The notes beneath the pieces are model-generated. The model was given only the letters and a program-made list of their open reading frames with translations. It searched no databases and was not told the DNA's origin. A stretch of 55,051 nucleotides of DNA from Paludibacteraceae bacterium (GTDB lineage: Bacteria > Bacteroidota > Bacteroidia > Bacteroidales > Paludibacteraceae): the NCBI GenBank assembly GCA_024401555.1, contig JAKSKV010000020.1, forward strand, positions 1 to 55,051, given 5' to 3'. Position numbers and translations under genes: made by a program. Below, piece after piece: positions 25,604 to 33,686 of the stretch. Positions within the stretch are counted from its first letter, which is position 1. The number at the start of each line of letters is the position of its first letter.

Positions 25604-26701
25604 ATGGAAATAACACTAACACCCATCCGCATCGGAGATTTATATGCGGGATTTAAAAATAGTGAAGAAGAAGGCGTATTTGGCTATGGTGGCAAACTGA
25701 ATATTCGCCCCAAGTACCAACGCGAGTTTGTTTACAGCGAAAAGCAACAAGTGGCGGTAATTGATAGTATCCGCAAAGGGTTTCCGCTCAATGTCATGTA
25801 TTGGGTAGAAAACGAGGATGGAACGTTCGAACTACTCGATGGTCAACAACGTACAATGAGTATCTGCGAGTTCTTGAGCGGTAACTTTTTTGTCGATTGG
25901 AACGGTACGCTTAAAAGTGGCGTAAACCTTACCCCTGACGAACGAAGAAAATTCGAGGATTATCAATTGATGGTATATATTTGTCGTAATGGTAGCGACG
26001 ACGAAAAAATCAATTGGTTCGAAACAATAAATATTGCAGGAGAAAAACTAACCAAGCAAGAGATTCGTAATGCAATATATTGCGGTGAATGGGTTACTGC
26101 AGCCAAACGCAAATTTAGCAAAACAGGCTGCGTGGCTTACAAAATCGGCAGCGATTATATGAGCGGTTCACCCATTCGTCAGGATTATCTGGAGACAGCA
26201 ATAGCGTGGATCAACAACGGTAAAATAAGAGAATATATGGCCATACATCAGCACGATAGTAATGCTGACGACCTATGGCTCTACTTTCAGAACGTAATCC
26301 AATGGGTACAAGCTAAGTTCTCCAAAAAACGTAGAGAGATGAAACAAGTGGCTTGGGGCGAACTCTACAACAAACACAAGGATGACAAGCTTGACGCAAC
26401 CGAGCTTGAGAAAAGAATTGCCGAGCTTATGAAAGATAGTGATGTGCAGAAAAAATCTGGCATCTACGCATACGTTTTGGACGGAGACGAGCACCACCTT
26501 GGCATCCGAGCTTTCGACGATAACACCAAGCGAGAAGTGTACGAGAGGCAGAATGGTATTTGCAAAAATTGTGGCAAGCACTTTGAAATCGAGCAAATGG
26601 AAGCCGACCATATCACTCCATGGAAAGAGGGAGGACGCACCATCGCCGAGAACTGCCAAATGCTCTGCCGCGAGTGCAATAGGCGGAAGAGTGATAAATA
26701 A
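25604..26701 (+). CDS. DUF262 and HNH endonuclease domain protein
   Basis: 365 aa. The N-terminal DUF262 (ParB/sulfiredoxin-like) domain has the signature LLDGQQRTMSICEFL (DGQQR at 79-83), which in GmrSD-type enzymes binds or hydrolyses nucleotide. The C-terminal HNH domain (about 310-365) has ICKNCGKHF, MEADHITPW and MLCRECNRRK, giving two CxxC pairs and the catalytic DH. This layout is found in modification-dependent or nucleotide-dependent restriction nucleases. It starts 4 bases after the methylase stop, so the two are co-translated. Its last codons are duplicated as a fragment at 29390-29454. A copy of the rng terminator follows. Confidence 0.88.
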   Translation: MEITLTPIRIGDLYAGFKNSEEEGVFGYGGKLNIRPKYQREFVYSEKQQVAVIDSIRKGFPLNVMYWVENEDGTFELLDGQQRTMSICEFLSGNFFVDWNGTLKSGVNLTPDERRKFEDYQLMVYICRNGSDDEKINWFETINIAGEKLTKQEIRNAIYCGEWVTAAKRKFSKTGCVAYKIGSDYMSGSPIRQDYLETAIAWINNGKIREYMAIHQHDSNADDLWLYFQNVIQWVQAKFSKKRREMKQVAWGELYNKHKDDKLDATELEKRIAELMKDSDVQKKSGIYAYVLDGDEHHLGIRAFDDNTKREVYERQNGICKNCGKHFEIEQMEADHITPWKEGGRTIAENCQMLCRECNRRKSDK

Positions 26702-26704
26702 CCC

Positions 26705-26761
26705 CGCAGCTCTACAGAAAACATCGGGCGGTGAATCGAATGGTTCGCCGCCCTTTTATTG
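26705..26761 (+). repeat. Terminator-containing direct repeat, copy 2 (after HNH gene)
   Basis: Same as 22769-22826 except for one T fewer in the T run. The hairpin arms are 26726-26735 and 26744-26753 with the same loop, so it also ends the methylase-HNH transcript. Confidence 0.9.
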
Positions 26762-26818
26762 CAGATAAATCGGACTCGTAATTTTTTCTCTCTACAGTAT
26801 TATTAAAAAGATTTTGCT

Positions 26819-26826
26819 TACTTTTG
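26819..26826 (+). promoter_or_regulatory. -7 box for the Fic gene
   Basis: TACTTTTG, a perfect TAnnTTTG box, 83 bases before ATG 26910. No palindrome array is found here, unlike before the two ATPase genes. The rest of 26762-26909 shows nothing clear. Confidence 0.5.
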
Positions 26827-26909
26827 AAAGCAAGTCAGGTCGGCACATATAAGAAATTTAATGTTGGCGACGAGACAATATTGTTGGATGGGATAATGAT
26901 GCGATTGGC

Positions 26910-27923
26910 ATGAGTAAAAAAAACAAAGAAATACTAGTTACCCTACTAAAACTGCATAAGGAGTTGGGTATTACGGAGCAGATAGACTATGAGAAGTTCT
27001 ATCTATACAGCATCATTACACATTCTACCGCTATAGAAGGAAGTACCGTGACAGAGGTGGAGGCTCAGTTACTGTTCGACGAGGGAATCACCTCAAGCAA
27101 AAGAACACTGATAGAACAGATGATGAACCTTGACCTAAAGACTGCTTATGACTACGGCAAAGAGTGGATACAAAAACACGAGGACATAACCGTAGATAGT
27201 CTTATTCTTCTTGCGTCAAAGGTTATGGCCCGCACAGGAGGAGAATACCATCCAATAGCAGGAGATTTCTCGGCAGCGAAGGGAGAGTTGAGAAAACTAA
27301 ATGTAACAGCAGGCCTAGGAGGAAAGTCCTATATGAACTACCAGAAAGTGCCAGCCAAATTGGAGTCGTTTTGTAAAGAGTTGAACAGACGCAGGAAGTG
27401 CATTGATGCCAATGATGTGACTGCAATATATGACCTAAGTTACTGGGCACATTTTGAGTTAGTGACCATTCATCCTTGGGCAGACGGCAACGGACGAACA
27501 TCCCGATTGCTGATGAATCTTCTACAAATGGAGTATGGAGTGTTGCCAACCAAGGTATTGAAACAAGACAAAGCAGACTATATTCAGGCTCTTATTGATT
27601 CGAGAGAGACAGAGGACATAGATATATTTCTTGATTGTATGAATTTGCTCCATTGTAAACACATACAACATGATATTGACAATTACAAGGAATCTGTCGG
27701 TGATAATATCGGCGATAAATCAGCAGGATTCAAGAAAATCGGTGATAAAAAAGCTGCAATATTGTCATTTATCGCCGATAACCCTAATGTCAAAGCAAGC
27801 GTTATCGCCGATCATGTGGGGTTGAAAGCATCCCGTACTCGAGACTACCTCGCGGAACTTGTGAAAGATGGCAAGGTGGCTACCGAAGGAGCGAACAAAA
27901 ACAGAACATATAAAATAATATAA
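26910..27923 (+). CDS. Fic family protein (AMP-transferase type) with C-terminal winged helix
   Basis: 337 aa. The Fic core motif HPWADGNGRTSR (188-199) keeps all catalytic and phosphate-binding residues; Trp replaces the usual Phe. The inhibitory helix motif STAIEGS (39-45) lies before the core, as in class II Fic proteins, whose glutamate blocks ATP binding until released. The C-terminus (LSFIADNPNVKASVIADHVGLKASRTRDYLAELV) is a winged-helix domain. Fic enzymes transfer AMP to hydroxyl groups of target proteins; the target here is unknown. It stands alone between two terminator repeats with its own promoter. It may be a toxin-like or defence-linked module, but no separate antitoxin gene is present. 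Confidence 0.9.
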   Translation: MSKKNKEILVTLLKLHKELGITEQIDYEKFYLYSIITHSTAIEGSTVTEVEAQLLFDEGITSSKRTLIEQMMNLDLKTAYDYGKEWIQKHEDITVDSLILLASKVMARTGGEYHPIAGDFSAAKGELRKLNVTAGLGGKSYMNYQKVPAKLESFCKELNRRRKCIDANDVTAIYDLSYWAHFELVTIHPWADGNGRTSRLLMNLLQMEYGVLPTKVLKQDKADYIQALIDSRETEDIDIFLDCMNLLHCKHIQHDIDNYKESVGDNIGDKSAGFKKIGDKKAAILSFIADNPNVKASVIADHVGLKASRTRDYLAELVKDGKVATEGANKNRTYKII

Positions 27924-27952
27924 GGTTTGCCTATGTAAACATGCACCTTATC

Positions 27953-27996
27953 AAACATCGGGCGGTGAATCGAATGGTTCGCCGCCCTTTTTATTG
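27953..27996 (+). repeat. Terminator-containing direct repeat, copy 3 (after Fic gene)
   Basis: Identical over 44 bases (AAACATCGGGCGG to TTTTTATTG) to the rng copy. Hairpin arms are 27960-27969 and 27978-27987. Bases upstream of 27953 differ, so the shared block is shorter than in copies 1 and 2. Confidence 0.9.
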
Positions 27997-28020
27997 TAAC
28001 ACATAGGTTATTTACGCCAC

Positions 28021-28107
28021 TTTATCGTCTATATTAGATAAAAACATAGTTGTTTTATCGTTTATATCCAATACAAAAGATTGAATTTTGTCGATTATAT
28101 TAGATAA
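28021..28107. promoter_or_regulatory. Three-unit palindrome array at 33-bp spacing, before ATPase 2
   Basis: Three units start at 28022, 28055 and 28088, exactly 33 bp apart. Units 1 and 3 read TTATC (TTGTC in unit 3) -N10-GATAA; unit 2 keeps TTATCGTTTATAT but its right half is degenerate (AATAC). The last half-site ends at 28107, 6 bp before the -7 box. Period, number and promoter distance equal those of the array before ATPase 1, but the half-site sequence is unrelated. Confidence 0.75.
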
Positions 28108-28113
28108 AATGAT

Positions 28114-28121
28114 TATTTTCG
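28114..28121 (+). promoter_or_regulatory. -7 box for ATPase 2
   Basis: TATTTTCG, the C variant of the -7 box, 21 bases before ATG 28143 and 6 bp after the palindrome array. Confidence 0.55.
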
Positions 28122-28142
28122 CACAAAAATAAACGGCAAATT

Positions 28143-29408
28143 ATGATAGACAAAAATACAGTCAAACGAATAATAATTGAAAATCAGCGTATTGCATCAA
28201 ATATCACACTCAACGAAAGAGAATATGACTTTGAGGATAATTTGAACTATGTGTTGATTGGACTCAGACGTGCAGGCAAATCCTATCTATTGTATCAAAG
28301 GATGCAGCAACTAATGAAGTCTGGTCATTCGGTTGACGAATTTCTATATTTTAACTTCGAGGACGAACGTCTTATTGGCATGATGGCCTCCGACTTGGAT
28401 ACTATTCTTTCATCTTATAGGGAGATGTATGACTACAAACCATTTGTGTTCTTGGACGAGATTCAAATAATAGACGGATGGGAGAAATTTGCTCGCAGAC
28501 TTGCCGATCAAGGGTATAGGGTATATATCACAGGCAGCAACGCGAAAATGTTAAGTTCAGAGATAGCAACAACGCTTGGCGGAAGATACCAAATAAAACG
28601 TGTGTTCCCTATGTCGTTCCGAGAGATGCTGAGGGCCAAAGGTGTTGATGTCGAAGATAAAAATTTCGAATTTAAGAACCAAGATTTGATCAATAAGTAT
28701 TTGGAGGAGTATTTTACATTTGGAGGTCTTCCTGAAATTGGCGGAGTGTTAGACAAAAGAGGTTGGCTTAGCGGTCTCTTTTCAAAAATTTTCTTCGGTG
28801 ACCTGATTGCCCGTTATTCCATACGAAACGACAAGTCAATTAAGTATGTGGTACAGAAGATTGCGGAAAGTGTAAAGCAACCTGTGTCGTACAACAGAAT
28901 TGCCAACATGGTGTCGAGCATAGGAAAAAAGATTTCTACAGATACAGTAATTGATTATTTGGATTATATGAACGAATCGTGGTTGCTTATCCCCATAGAG
29001 AATTTTACAGCCAAATTTGTAGAGAAAGCATCCAACAAGAAGTACTATTTCATAGACAATGGAATACTAAATTTGTTTCTGACTGATCCCAATACGAGTT
29101 TACTAGAAAATATGGTGGCTGTCAGCCTCTACAAGCAATATGGTGATAATGTCACTTTTTATAATACCAACATAGAAGTGGATTTTTATTTGCAGGATCA
29201 AAAGACCGCTATCCAGGTAAGCTATTCGCTCAAAGATGAGGAGACTCGCAAAAGAGAGGTTCGCGCACTTGAAAAATTATCTTCTACAGTTGAAATAGAT
29301 CATCTATTTATCATCACCATGTATGATGAAGAGGTAATAAATACCATCCATAGCGTAATTAACGTGCTTCCCTTGTGGAAGTGGCTTTTGAGGGTAAAAC
29401 TGTGCTGA
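28143..29408 (+). CDS. AAA (AAA_14/DUF4143) ATPase 2, altered C-terminus
   Basis: 421 aa. Walker A GLRRAGKS at 40-47, Walker B FVFLDE at 101-106 (DEIQIIDGWEKF), arginine-containing TGSNAKMLSSEIATTLGGR, then the DUF4143 domain (YSIRNDKSIKYVVQKIAESVKQPVSYNRIAN) and its nuclease-like end (NIEVDFYLQDQKTAIQVSYS). It belongs to the same broad family as ATPase 1. The natural end seems to be near PLWKWLL; the last residues RVKLC are read from a fragment of an HNH gene (29390-29454), so a recombination replaced the original stop. The protein is probably still functional. Its promoter carries the second 33-bp-spaced array. Confidence 0.87.
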   Translation: MIDKNTVKRIIIENQRIASNITLNEREYDFEDNLNYVLIGLRRAGKSYLLYQRMQQLMKSGHSVDEFLYFNFEDERLIGMMASDLDTILSSYREMYDYKPFVFLDEIQIIDGWEKFARRLADQGYRVYITGSNAKMLSSEIATTLGGRYQIKRVFPMSFREMLRAKGVDVEDKNFEFKNQDLINKYLEEYFTFGGLPEIGGVLDKRGWLSGLFSKIFFGDLIARYSIRNDKSIKYVVQKIAESVKQPVSYNRIANMVSSIGKKISTDTVIDYLDYMNESWLLIPIENFTAKFVEKASNKKYYFIDNGILNLFLTDPNTSLLENMVAVSLYKQYGDNVTFYNTNIEVDFYLQDQKTAIQVSYSLKDEETRKREVRALEKLSSTVEIDHLFIITMYDEEVINTIHSVINVLPLWKWLLRVKLC

Positions 29409-29454
29409 AAACCGAGAACTGTCAAATGCTCTGCCGCGAGTGCAACAGGCGGAA
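29390..29454 (+). pseudogene. Remnant 3' end of an HNH endonuclease gene
   Basis: In the frame one base off the ATPase, the sequence encodes EGKTVLKTENCQMLCRECNRR, the end of an HNH domain. From 29411 to 29454 it matches 26650-26693 of the intact HNH gene with about 3 mismatches in 44 bases. The remnant ends two bases before the stop codon of the EamA gene on the other strand, which marks the right edge of the island. Confidence 0.8.
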
Positions 29455-30357
29455 CTATCTCAGCGCCCCCAGCGTCAGCAACGCCACGCCACACAAGATA
29501 CCGCAAAGCAACAACCCCTTGAGCTTCAAATTCTTTTCACCTAAGAAGAGCGCACCGTACAAGAATGGCACCACCGCGCCTGAACGACGGATCGTGGAGA
29601 CAATGGATATCAAGGCATCCTCGGAAGAGAGGGCCCAGAAATAGACATAATCGGCGAATATCAAAAAGATAGAGATGCCCGCAATGCTCCACCGCCACTC
29701 GAAAGGAGTAGTCTTCTTGCGGTTCGGATACCACATCGTGAAGAGGATCACGAGCATCAGCAACGCTTGGTACATCGTGCTAAACACCTGTACCCCCACC
29801 CGATCGAAGGAACGCATCAAATGCTTATCATAGAGGCCGCTGGCCGCACCCAAGAGCGTCGCCAAGATGATCAGCCAGATCCACTTGTTCTTTTTCCAGG
29901 AGATACCCTCCTTCAACCCCGCCAACGAGAAGCAATAAAAGAAAAAGATGGTGACCACCACGCCCAGCGCCTGCAAAGGGGTCAAATGCTCCGAAAAGAT
30001 GAAGAAGGCCCCGATAACCGTCCACATCGGTTGGGTGGCGCGGATAGGCGAAAAGATGGTGATGGGAACATATTTCATACCGAAATAGGCTGAAATCCAA
30101 GAGCCTAAAACGATAGCGGATTTCAAGAAGATGCGCAAATGGGTGGAGAGATCCATCTTCGGCACATAGAAATAACTGCCCTCCATCACTTGCGGCGCAA
30201 AGGTCGATAGCAGGAGGAAGGGGGTGAAGATCACCGCCGAGATGAAGATGGAGGAGGCCAATACAGGAATGACCGCATTCTCCTTCAAAGAACGTTTCTT
30301 AAAAACGTCATAGATGCCCAACAGAAGGGCGGAACATAAGGCTAATAGAACCCACAC
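29455..30357 (-). CDS. EamA/DMT family transporter
   Basis: 300 aa from GTG 30357, with about ten transmembrane helices in two EamA repeats (e.g. WVLLALCSALLLGIYDVF, AIVLGSWISAYFGMKY, ISIFLIFADYVYFWALSS, LLCGILCGVALLTLGAL). DMT carriers export or import small metabolites; the substrate is not evident. It is third in a unit with the thioesterase and the Sua5-like gene, 19 bases after the latter. Its final codons touch the HNH remnant, yet the C-terminus looks normal, so the insertion probably did not damage it. Confidence 0.85.
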   Translation of the reverse strand: MWVLLALCSALLLGIYDVFKKRSLKENAVIPVLASSIFISAVIFTPFLLLSTFAPQVMEGSYFYVPKMDLSTHLRIFLKSAIVLGSWISAYFGMKYVPITIFSPIRATQPMWTVIGAFFIFSEHLTPLQALGVVVTIFFFYCFSLAGLKEGISWKKNKWIWLIILATLLGAASGLYDKHLMRSFDRVGVQVFSTMYQALLMLVILFTMWYPNRKKTTPFEWRWSIAGISIFLIFADYVYFWALSSEDALISIVSTIRRSGAVVPFLYGALFLGEKNLKLKGLLLCGILCGVALLTLGALR

Positions 30358-30376
30358 GGGAATTTTGAATTATAGA

Positions 30377-30988
30377 TTAATACTCCAACTCACCCTTTCC
30401 TTGACGGACAATGACTGGCTCATCACCTGTGCAATCGACCACTGTGGAGGGTTCCAAAGTGCCGTAACCGCCATTGATCACCACATCCGCGATGTGCTCA
30501 TATCGCTCGTGGATCAATTCCGGATCGGTAAAATATTCCAAGATCTCATCATCGTCATCCTTCACGGAGGTGGAGAGAATTGGATTGCCCAAACCCTTCA
30601 CCAACTCACGGATGATGTTGTTATCCGGAACCCTGATACCGACGGTCTTCTTGTTGCGGAAGAGTTTAGGCAAATTGCTGTTGCCATTCAAGATGAAGGT
30701 GAATGGACCCGGCAAGTTCTTCTTCATCAATTTGAAAGTGTTGTTGTCCACCTTCGCGTACTCGCTGATATGGCTCAAATCGCTACATATAAAGGATAGG
30801 TTGGCCTTTCTCGGATCGATGTTCTTCAATCGGCAAATCTTCTCCACCGCCTTGGCGTTGAAAATGTCGCAACCAAGACCATAAATGGTGTCGGTCGGAT
30901 AGACGATCAATCCTCCGTCGCGCAGGAACTGCACTACCTTTTCGATTTCCCTTTCGCTAGGGTTCTCCGGATAAATTCTAATCAGCAT
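30377..30988 (-). CDS. Sua5/YciO/YrdC family protein (threonylcarbamoyl-AMP synthase-like)
   Basis: 203 aa. The fold signature [17 protein letters not shown], followed by [28 protein letters not shown] and [10 protein letters not shown], is that of the YrdC/YciO family. True TsaC/Sua5 makes threonylcarbamoyl-AMP for t6A37 of tRNA; YciO paralogues are closely alike, and the sequence alone does not decide between them. No C-terminal Sua5 domain is present. It lies 40 bases downstream of the thioesterase gene. Confidence 0.88.
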   Translation of the reverse strand: MLIRIYPENPSEREIEKVVQFLRDGGLIVYPTDTIYGLGCDIFNAKAVEKICRLKNIDPRKANLSFICSDLSHISEYAKVDNNTFKLMKKNLPGPFTFILNGNSNLPKLFRNKKTVGIRVPDNNIIRELVKGLGNPILSTSVKDDDDEILEYFTDPELIHERYEHIADVVINGGYGTLEPSTVVDCTGDEPVIVRQGKGELEY

Positions 30989-31028
30989 TTTATTATCTTT
31001 TTAATCTTCCAAGCCTAATCAAGCAAAC

Positions 31029-31421
31029 CTAATCTTCCAAGAAATAGGTTATACGGTGCGGACGAGCCTTCTCATCCAACTGGATGAATGTATAGAGTCC
31101 GGTAAGGATGACACGACGCTTCTCACCGTCGGGATCCGCCACAGCCGTCAGTTCCATGATCATCTTCACAGGGCCCAACTCCATCGGTTTGGCGGTGACC
31201 TCCACCGTCTCGCCTAAATAACCCGGCGCGCGGAATCGGATCTTGTCGGCAGAAGCCGTGCAGGTGGTCTGATGGGTGAGTTCCACGGAGAGTTCATGAC
31301 CCACCTTATCCATCCAAGCCATCACCTCGCCACCAAAAAGCGTACCGTTGCAGTTCAACTTCGTCTCGTCCACCACATAGCGTTTCGACCAAGTACGTCG
31401 CATCAAATCTTCTGTCGTCAT
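31029..31421 (-). CDS. Acyl-CoA thioesterase, hotdog fold
   Basis: 130 aa. The hotdog pattern of the YciA/acyl-CoA hydrolase type is visible: LNCNGTLFGGEVMAWMDKVG with the central helix, then DKIRFRAPGYLGETVEVTAKP and GLYTFIQLDEKARPH. It hydrolyses acyl-CoA thioesters, chain length unknown. A -7 box is at 31441-31448. It begins the unit with the Sua5-like and EamA genes and is divergent from the xylanase gene. Confidence 0.87.
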   Translation of the reverse strand: MTTEDLMRRTWSKRYVVDETKLNCNGTLFGGEVMAWMDKVGHELSVELTHQTTCTASADKIRFRAPGYLGETVEVTAKPMELGPVKMIMELTAVADPDGEKRRVILTGLYTFIQLDEKARPHRITYFLED

Positions 31422-31440
31422 AATATTCCGATTTTCGTTG

Positions 31441-31448
31441 CAAATTTA
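31441..31448 (-). promoter_or_regulatory. -7 box for the thioesterase unit
   Basis: On the minus strand TAAATTTG, followed by C, a perfect -7 box 19 bases before the start codon. No clear promoter for the divergent xylanase gene was found in 31449-31543. Confidence 0.6.
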
Positions 31449-31543
31449 CAAATAAATACCTATATTAGCAGTTATCTAACGCGGGTTATTTGTACGAAAG
31501 GATTTTACAAACACATATTTATGAACTAATTAATCAGAAAACC

Positions 31544-33628
31544 ATGAATAAAAAGATTTTTACACTTATCACAGCCACACTCATGGGCATTGGCGTGGCA
31601 GACGCCCAATTGAACCAGAACACCTGCAAGTTCTTGGGAAACATCACCACCAACTACAAGATCCAGCCCGGTGTGGGCAATTTGAAATATGAAGAGTTGT
31701 GGGATCAGCTCACCTGCGAGAATGAGACAAAATGGGGATCCATTGTTAATTGCAAGGTGAACAGCGCACAGGAAGGCATCCAGAAGTGGAACTGGTCAAC
31801 TGCCGATTCGCACTACAACTGGTGCAAACAGAATGGCGTGCAATTCAAGTTCCATGCCCTTTTCTGGACCAGCCAATGGCCGCACTGCTTGGCGGAATGT
31901 TCACCTTCTGAATTGAGACAACAGGCGGAATACTGGGTAGAGGCTGTCTCCATCAAATACCCTGACTTGACTGTGATTGATGTGGTCAACGAGGCATTGA
32001 GTGGACATGCGGAGGGAACTGAATCCGAATGGAATAGCAGTAAAAAATATGATTGCAAGGCTTTCAAAAACCTGATGAGCCAAACGTTGGGTAACAGTAG
32101 CAACCCTTACGACTACAAATGGATTGTGGAAGCGTTCAAGATCGCCCGTAAATACTTCCCTGATGCCGTGTTAATCTACAACGACTTCAACACCTTCACT
32201 TGGCAAAAGGATGATTTCATCAACCTTGTCTCATCTTTGGTACAACAAGGTGCGCCTATCGACGCCTATGGGCACCAGAGCCACGACTTGGACGACTATT
32301 ACAGCAAATTCAATATCAATAACTTCGGCAACACTTTGAAGGAGATCCACAACGGCATCACACAAAAGGGCGGCAGGGAGCTACAATGCTATGTTACTGA
32401 GTACGATATCTCACAAGGCGATGAGAAGACCTTCGAGACCATTATGGAGAAGACCTTCAAACCCATGTGGGAGGCCGACTTCGTCTCCGGCATCACCTTA
32501 TGGGGATTCGTCAACGGCGCCACATGGAGAGATAACACCGGTTTGGTGACCAACACCGGCCAAGAGCGTAGCGGTATGAAGTGGTTGAAAAGCTACATGG
32601 CTACCGACGCCGCTAAAAACGCGAAAGCTAAATTCTGCGGTAAAGCAGCGGGAGGCGCATCCGTAAGCGTTGAAGTAAGCGCATCCACAATTATGCTTGG
32701 CAACAGCGTGGAGTTCACCGTGAAATTAAGCAATGACAAGAACGGTATCAAGAGCGTTGCCATCTACGATGGAAGCGAGAAGATCGGAGAGGGAGAAACC
32801 TTCACTTGGACACCTGAGACAGCAGGTAGCCACGACATCAACGTAGTGGTTATCACCAACAGTGGAGAAGAGGTGAAAGGATCCGCAATCGTGAAGGTGG
32901 TTGAACCAAACAAACCTTACGGAGGAACAGCGGCTGCCATTCCAGGAAAGATCGAGGCGGAGAATTACGACGAAGGAGAAGCTGGTATGGCTTACAGCGA
33001 CCAATCAGCAGGCAATGTTTGTGACGAGTTCACAGACTTCTACCGCAAAGACGACGTGGACATCAAGGAGATCGACGGCGGCGCCGCTGTCGGATCGTTC
33101 CAAGAGGGCGAGTGGATGTCGTACACCGTTGACGTTCAAGAGGATGGCGAATACAATGTGTCCATGCGTTTGGGCGAAGGAAACGATTCAGGCTCCCTAT
33201 CCGTGGAGCTCGACAAATCCAACGTAACCATCGACGTGAAGGTTGAAAAATTAGGCGCATGGGGCGTGTTTGAGGAGGTGAAACTGGATCCTGTAACACT
33301 CAAGCAAGGAGAGCAGACCATGTTGATCAAGAACACTGGAAGCTGGATTGACGTTGATTGGATCAAGTTCGAGAAAGTGGGTGGCGGAACCGGCATCAAC
33401 AATGTCGTAATCGCACCAATCACAATTGGTCCTAACCCAGCATCCTCAACCATCACAGTGTATGGTGACACCCCAATCAGCGTAGCGATCATCTCGCTTG
33501 ATGGTGTTGTCGTAAAGGAAAGCAATGAAAGCACTCTCTCCGTCGCAGAGATGCCAAACGGCAACTACATTGTCCGCATCATCACTGAGAACGGCGTGAC
33601 CATCAAGAAACTTGTCGTGGAGAAATAA
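31544..33628 (+). CDS. Secreted GH10 xylanase with Ig-like domain, CBM6 and T9SS sorting domain
   Basis: 694 aa from ATG 31544, giving a clean signal peptide (MNKKIFTLITATLMGIGVADA). Domain order: GH10 barrel about 22-360, with acid/base Glu150 in VIDVVNEA and nucleophile Glu286 in CYVTEYD; Ig-like domain about 375-452; CBM6 about 465-610 (GKIEAENYDEGEAG...SWIDVDWIKFE); T9SS type A sorting domain about 625-694, with GPNPASSTITVYG and the basic end KKLVVEK. It cleaves beta-1,4-xylan at or outside the cell surface. No SusC/SusD pair is nearby, so it is not part of a classical polysaccharide utilisation locus. A terminator follows. Confidence 0.95.
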   Translation: MNKKIFTLITATLMGIGVADAQLNQNTCKFLGNITTNYKIQPGVGNLKYEELWDQLTCENETKWGSIVNCKVNSAQEGIQKWNWSTADSHYNWCKQNGVQFKFHALFWTSQWPHCLAECSPSELRQQAEYWVEAVSIKYPDLTVIDVVNEALSGHAEGTESEWNSSKKYDCKAFKNLMSQTLGNSSNPYDYKWIVEAFKIARKYFPDAVLIYNDFNTFTWQKDDFINLVSSLVQQGAPIDAYGHQSHDLDDYYSKFNINNFGNTLKEIHNGITQKGGRELQCYVTEYDISQGDEKTFETIMEKTFKPMWEADFVSGITLWGFVNGATWRDNTGLVTNTGQERSGMKWLKSYMATDAAKNAKAKFCGKAAGGASVSVEVSASTIMLGNSVEFTVKLSNDKNGIKSVAIYDGSEKIGEGETFTWTPETAGSHDINVVVITNSGEEVKGSAIVKVVEPNKPYGGTAAAIPGKIEAENYDEGEAGMAYSDQSAGNVCDEFTDFYRKDDVDIKEIDGGAAVGSFQEGEWMSYTVDVQEDGEYNVSMRLGEGNDSGSLSVELDKSNVTIDVKVEKLGAWGVFEEVKLDPVTLKQGEQTMLIKNTGSWIDVDWIKFEKVGGGTGINNVVIAPITIGPNPASSTITVYGDTPISVAIISLDGVVVKESNESTLSVAEMPNGNYIVRIITENGVTIKKLVVEK

Positions 33629-33653
33629 ATTTCTCAAAAATAGCATTCATAGG

Positions 33654-33686
33654 AAAGCGGCTGCGGGACTCTTGCAGCCGCTTTTT
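33654..33686 (+). terminator. Intrinsic terminator of the xylanase gene
   Basis: AAAGCGGCTGC (33654-33664) pairs with GCAGCCGCTTT (33674-33684), 9-base loop, T run. Confidence 0.88.

Noticed and set aside
26824-26913. Small open frame (KKFNVGDETILLDG...) whose TGA overlaps the Fic start
   Set aside because: It lacks a credible start codon downstream of the promoter; only MMRLA could be made. Possibly a relic, but not supportable as a gene.
26910-27923. Fic protein as half of a toxin-antitoxin pair
   Set aside because: No separate antitoxin gene adjoins it and the inhibitory helix is within the protein, as in self-inhibited class II Fic enzymes.
22769-27996. Integron-type attC sites as explanation of the repeated terminators
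   Set aside because: The repeats are simple hairpins with a T run, without the attC core sites, and no integrase gene is present in the window.
29375-29644. Plus-strand 89-codon frame running from the HNH fragment into the EamA gene
   Set aside because: It is a chance fusion of the HNH remnant with antisense EamA sequence.
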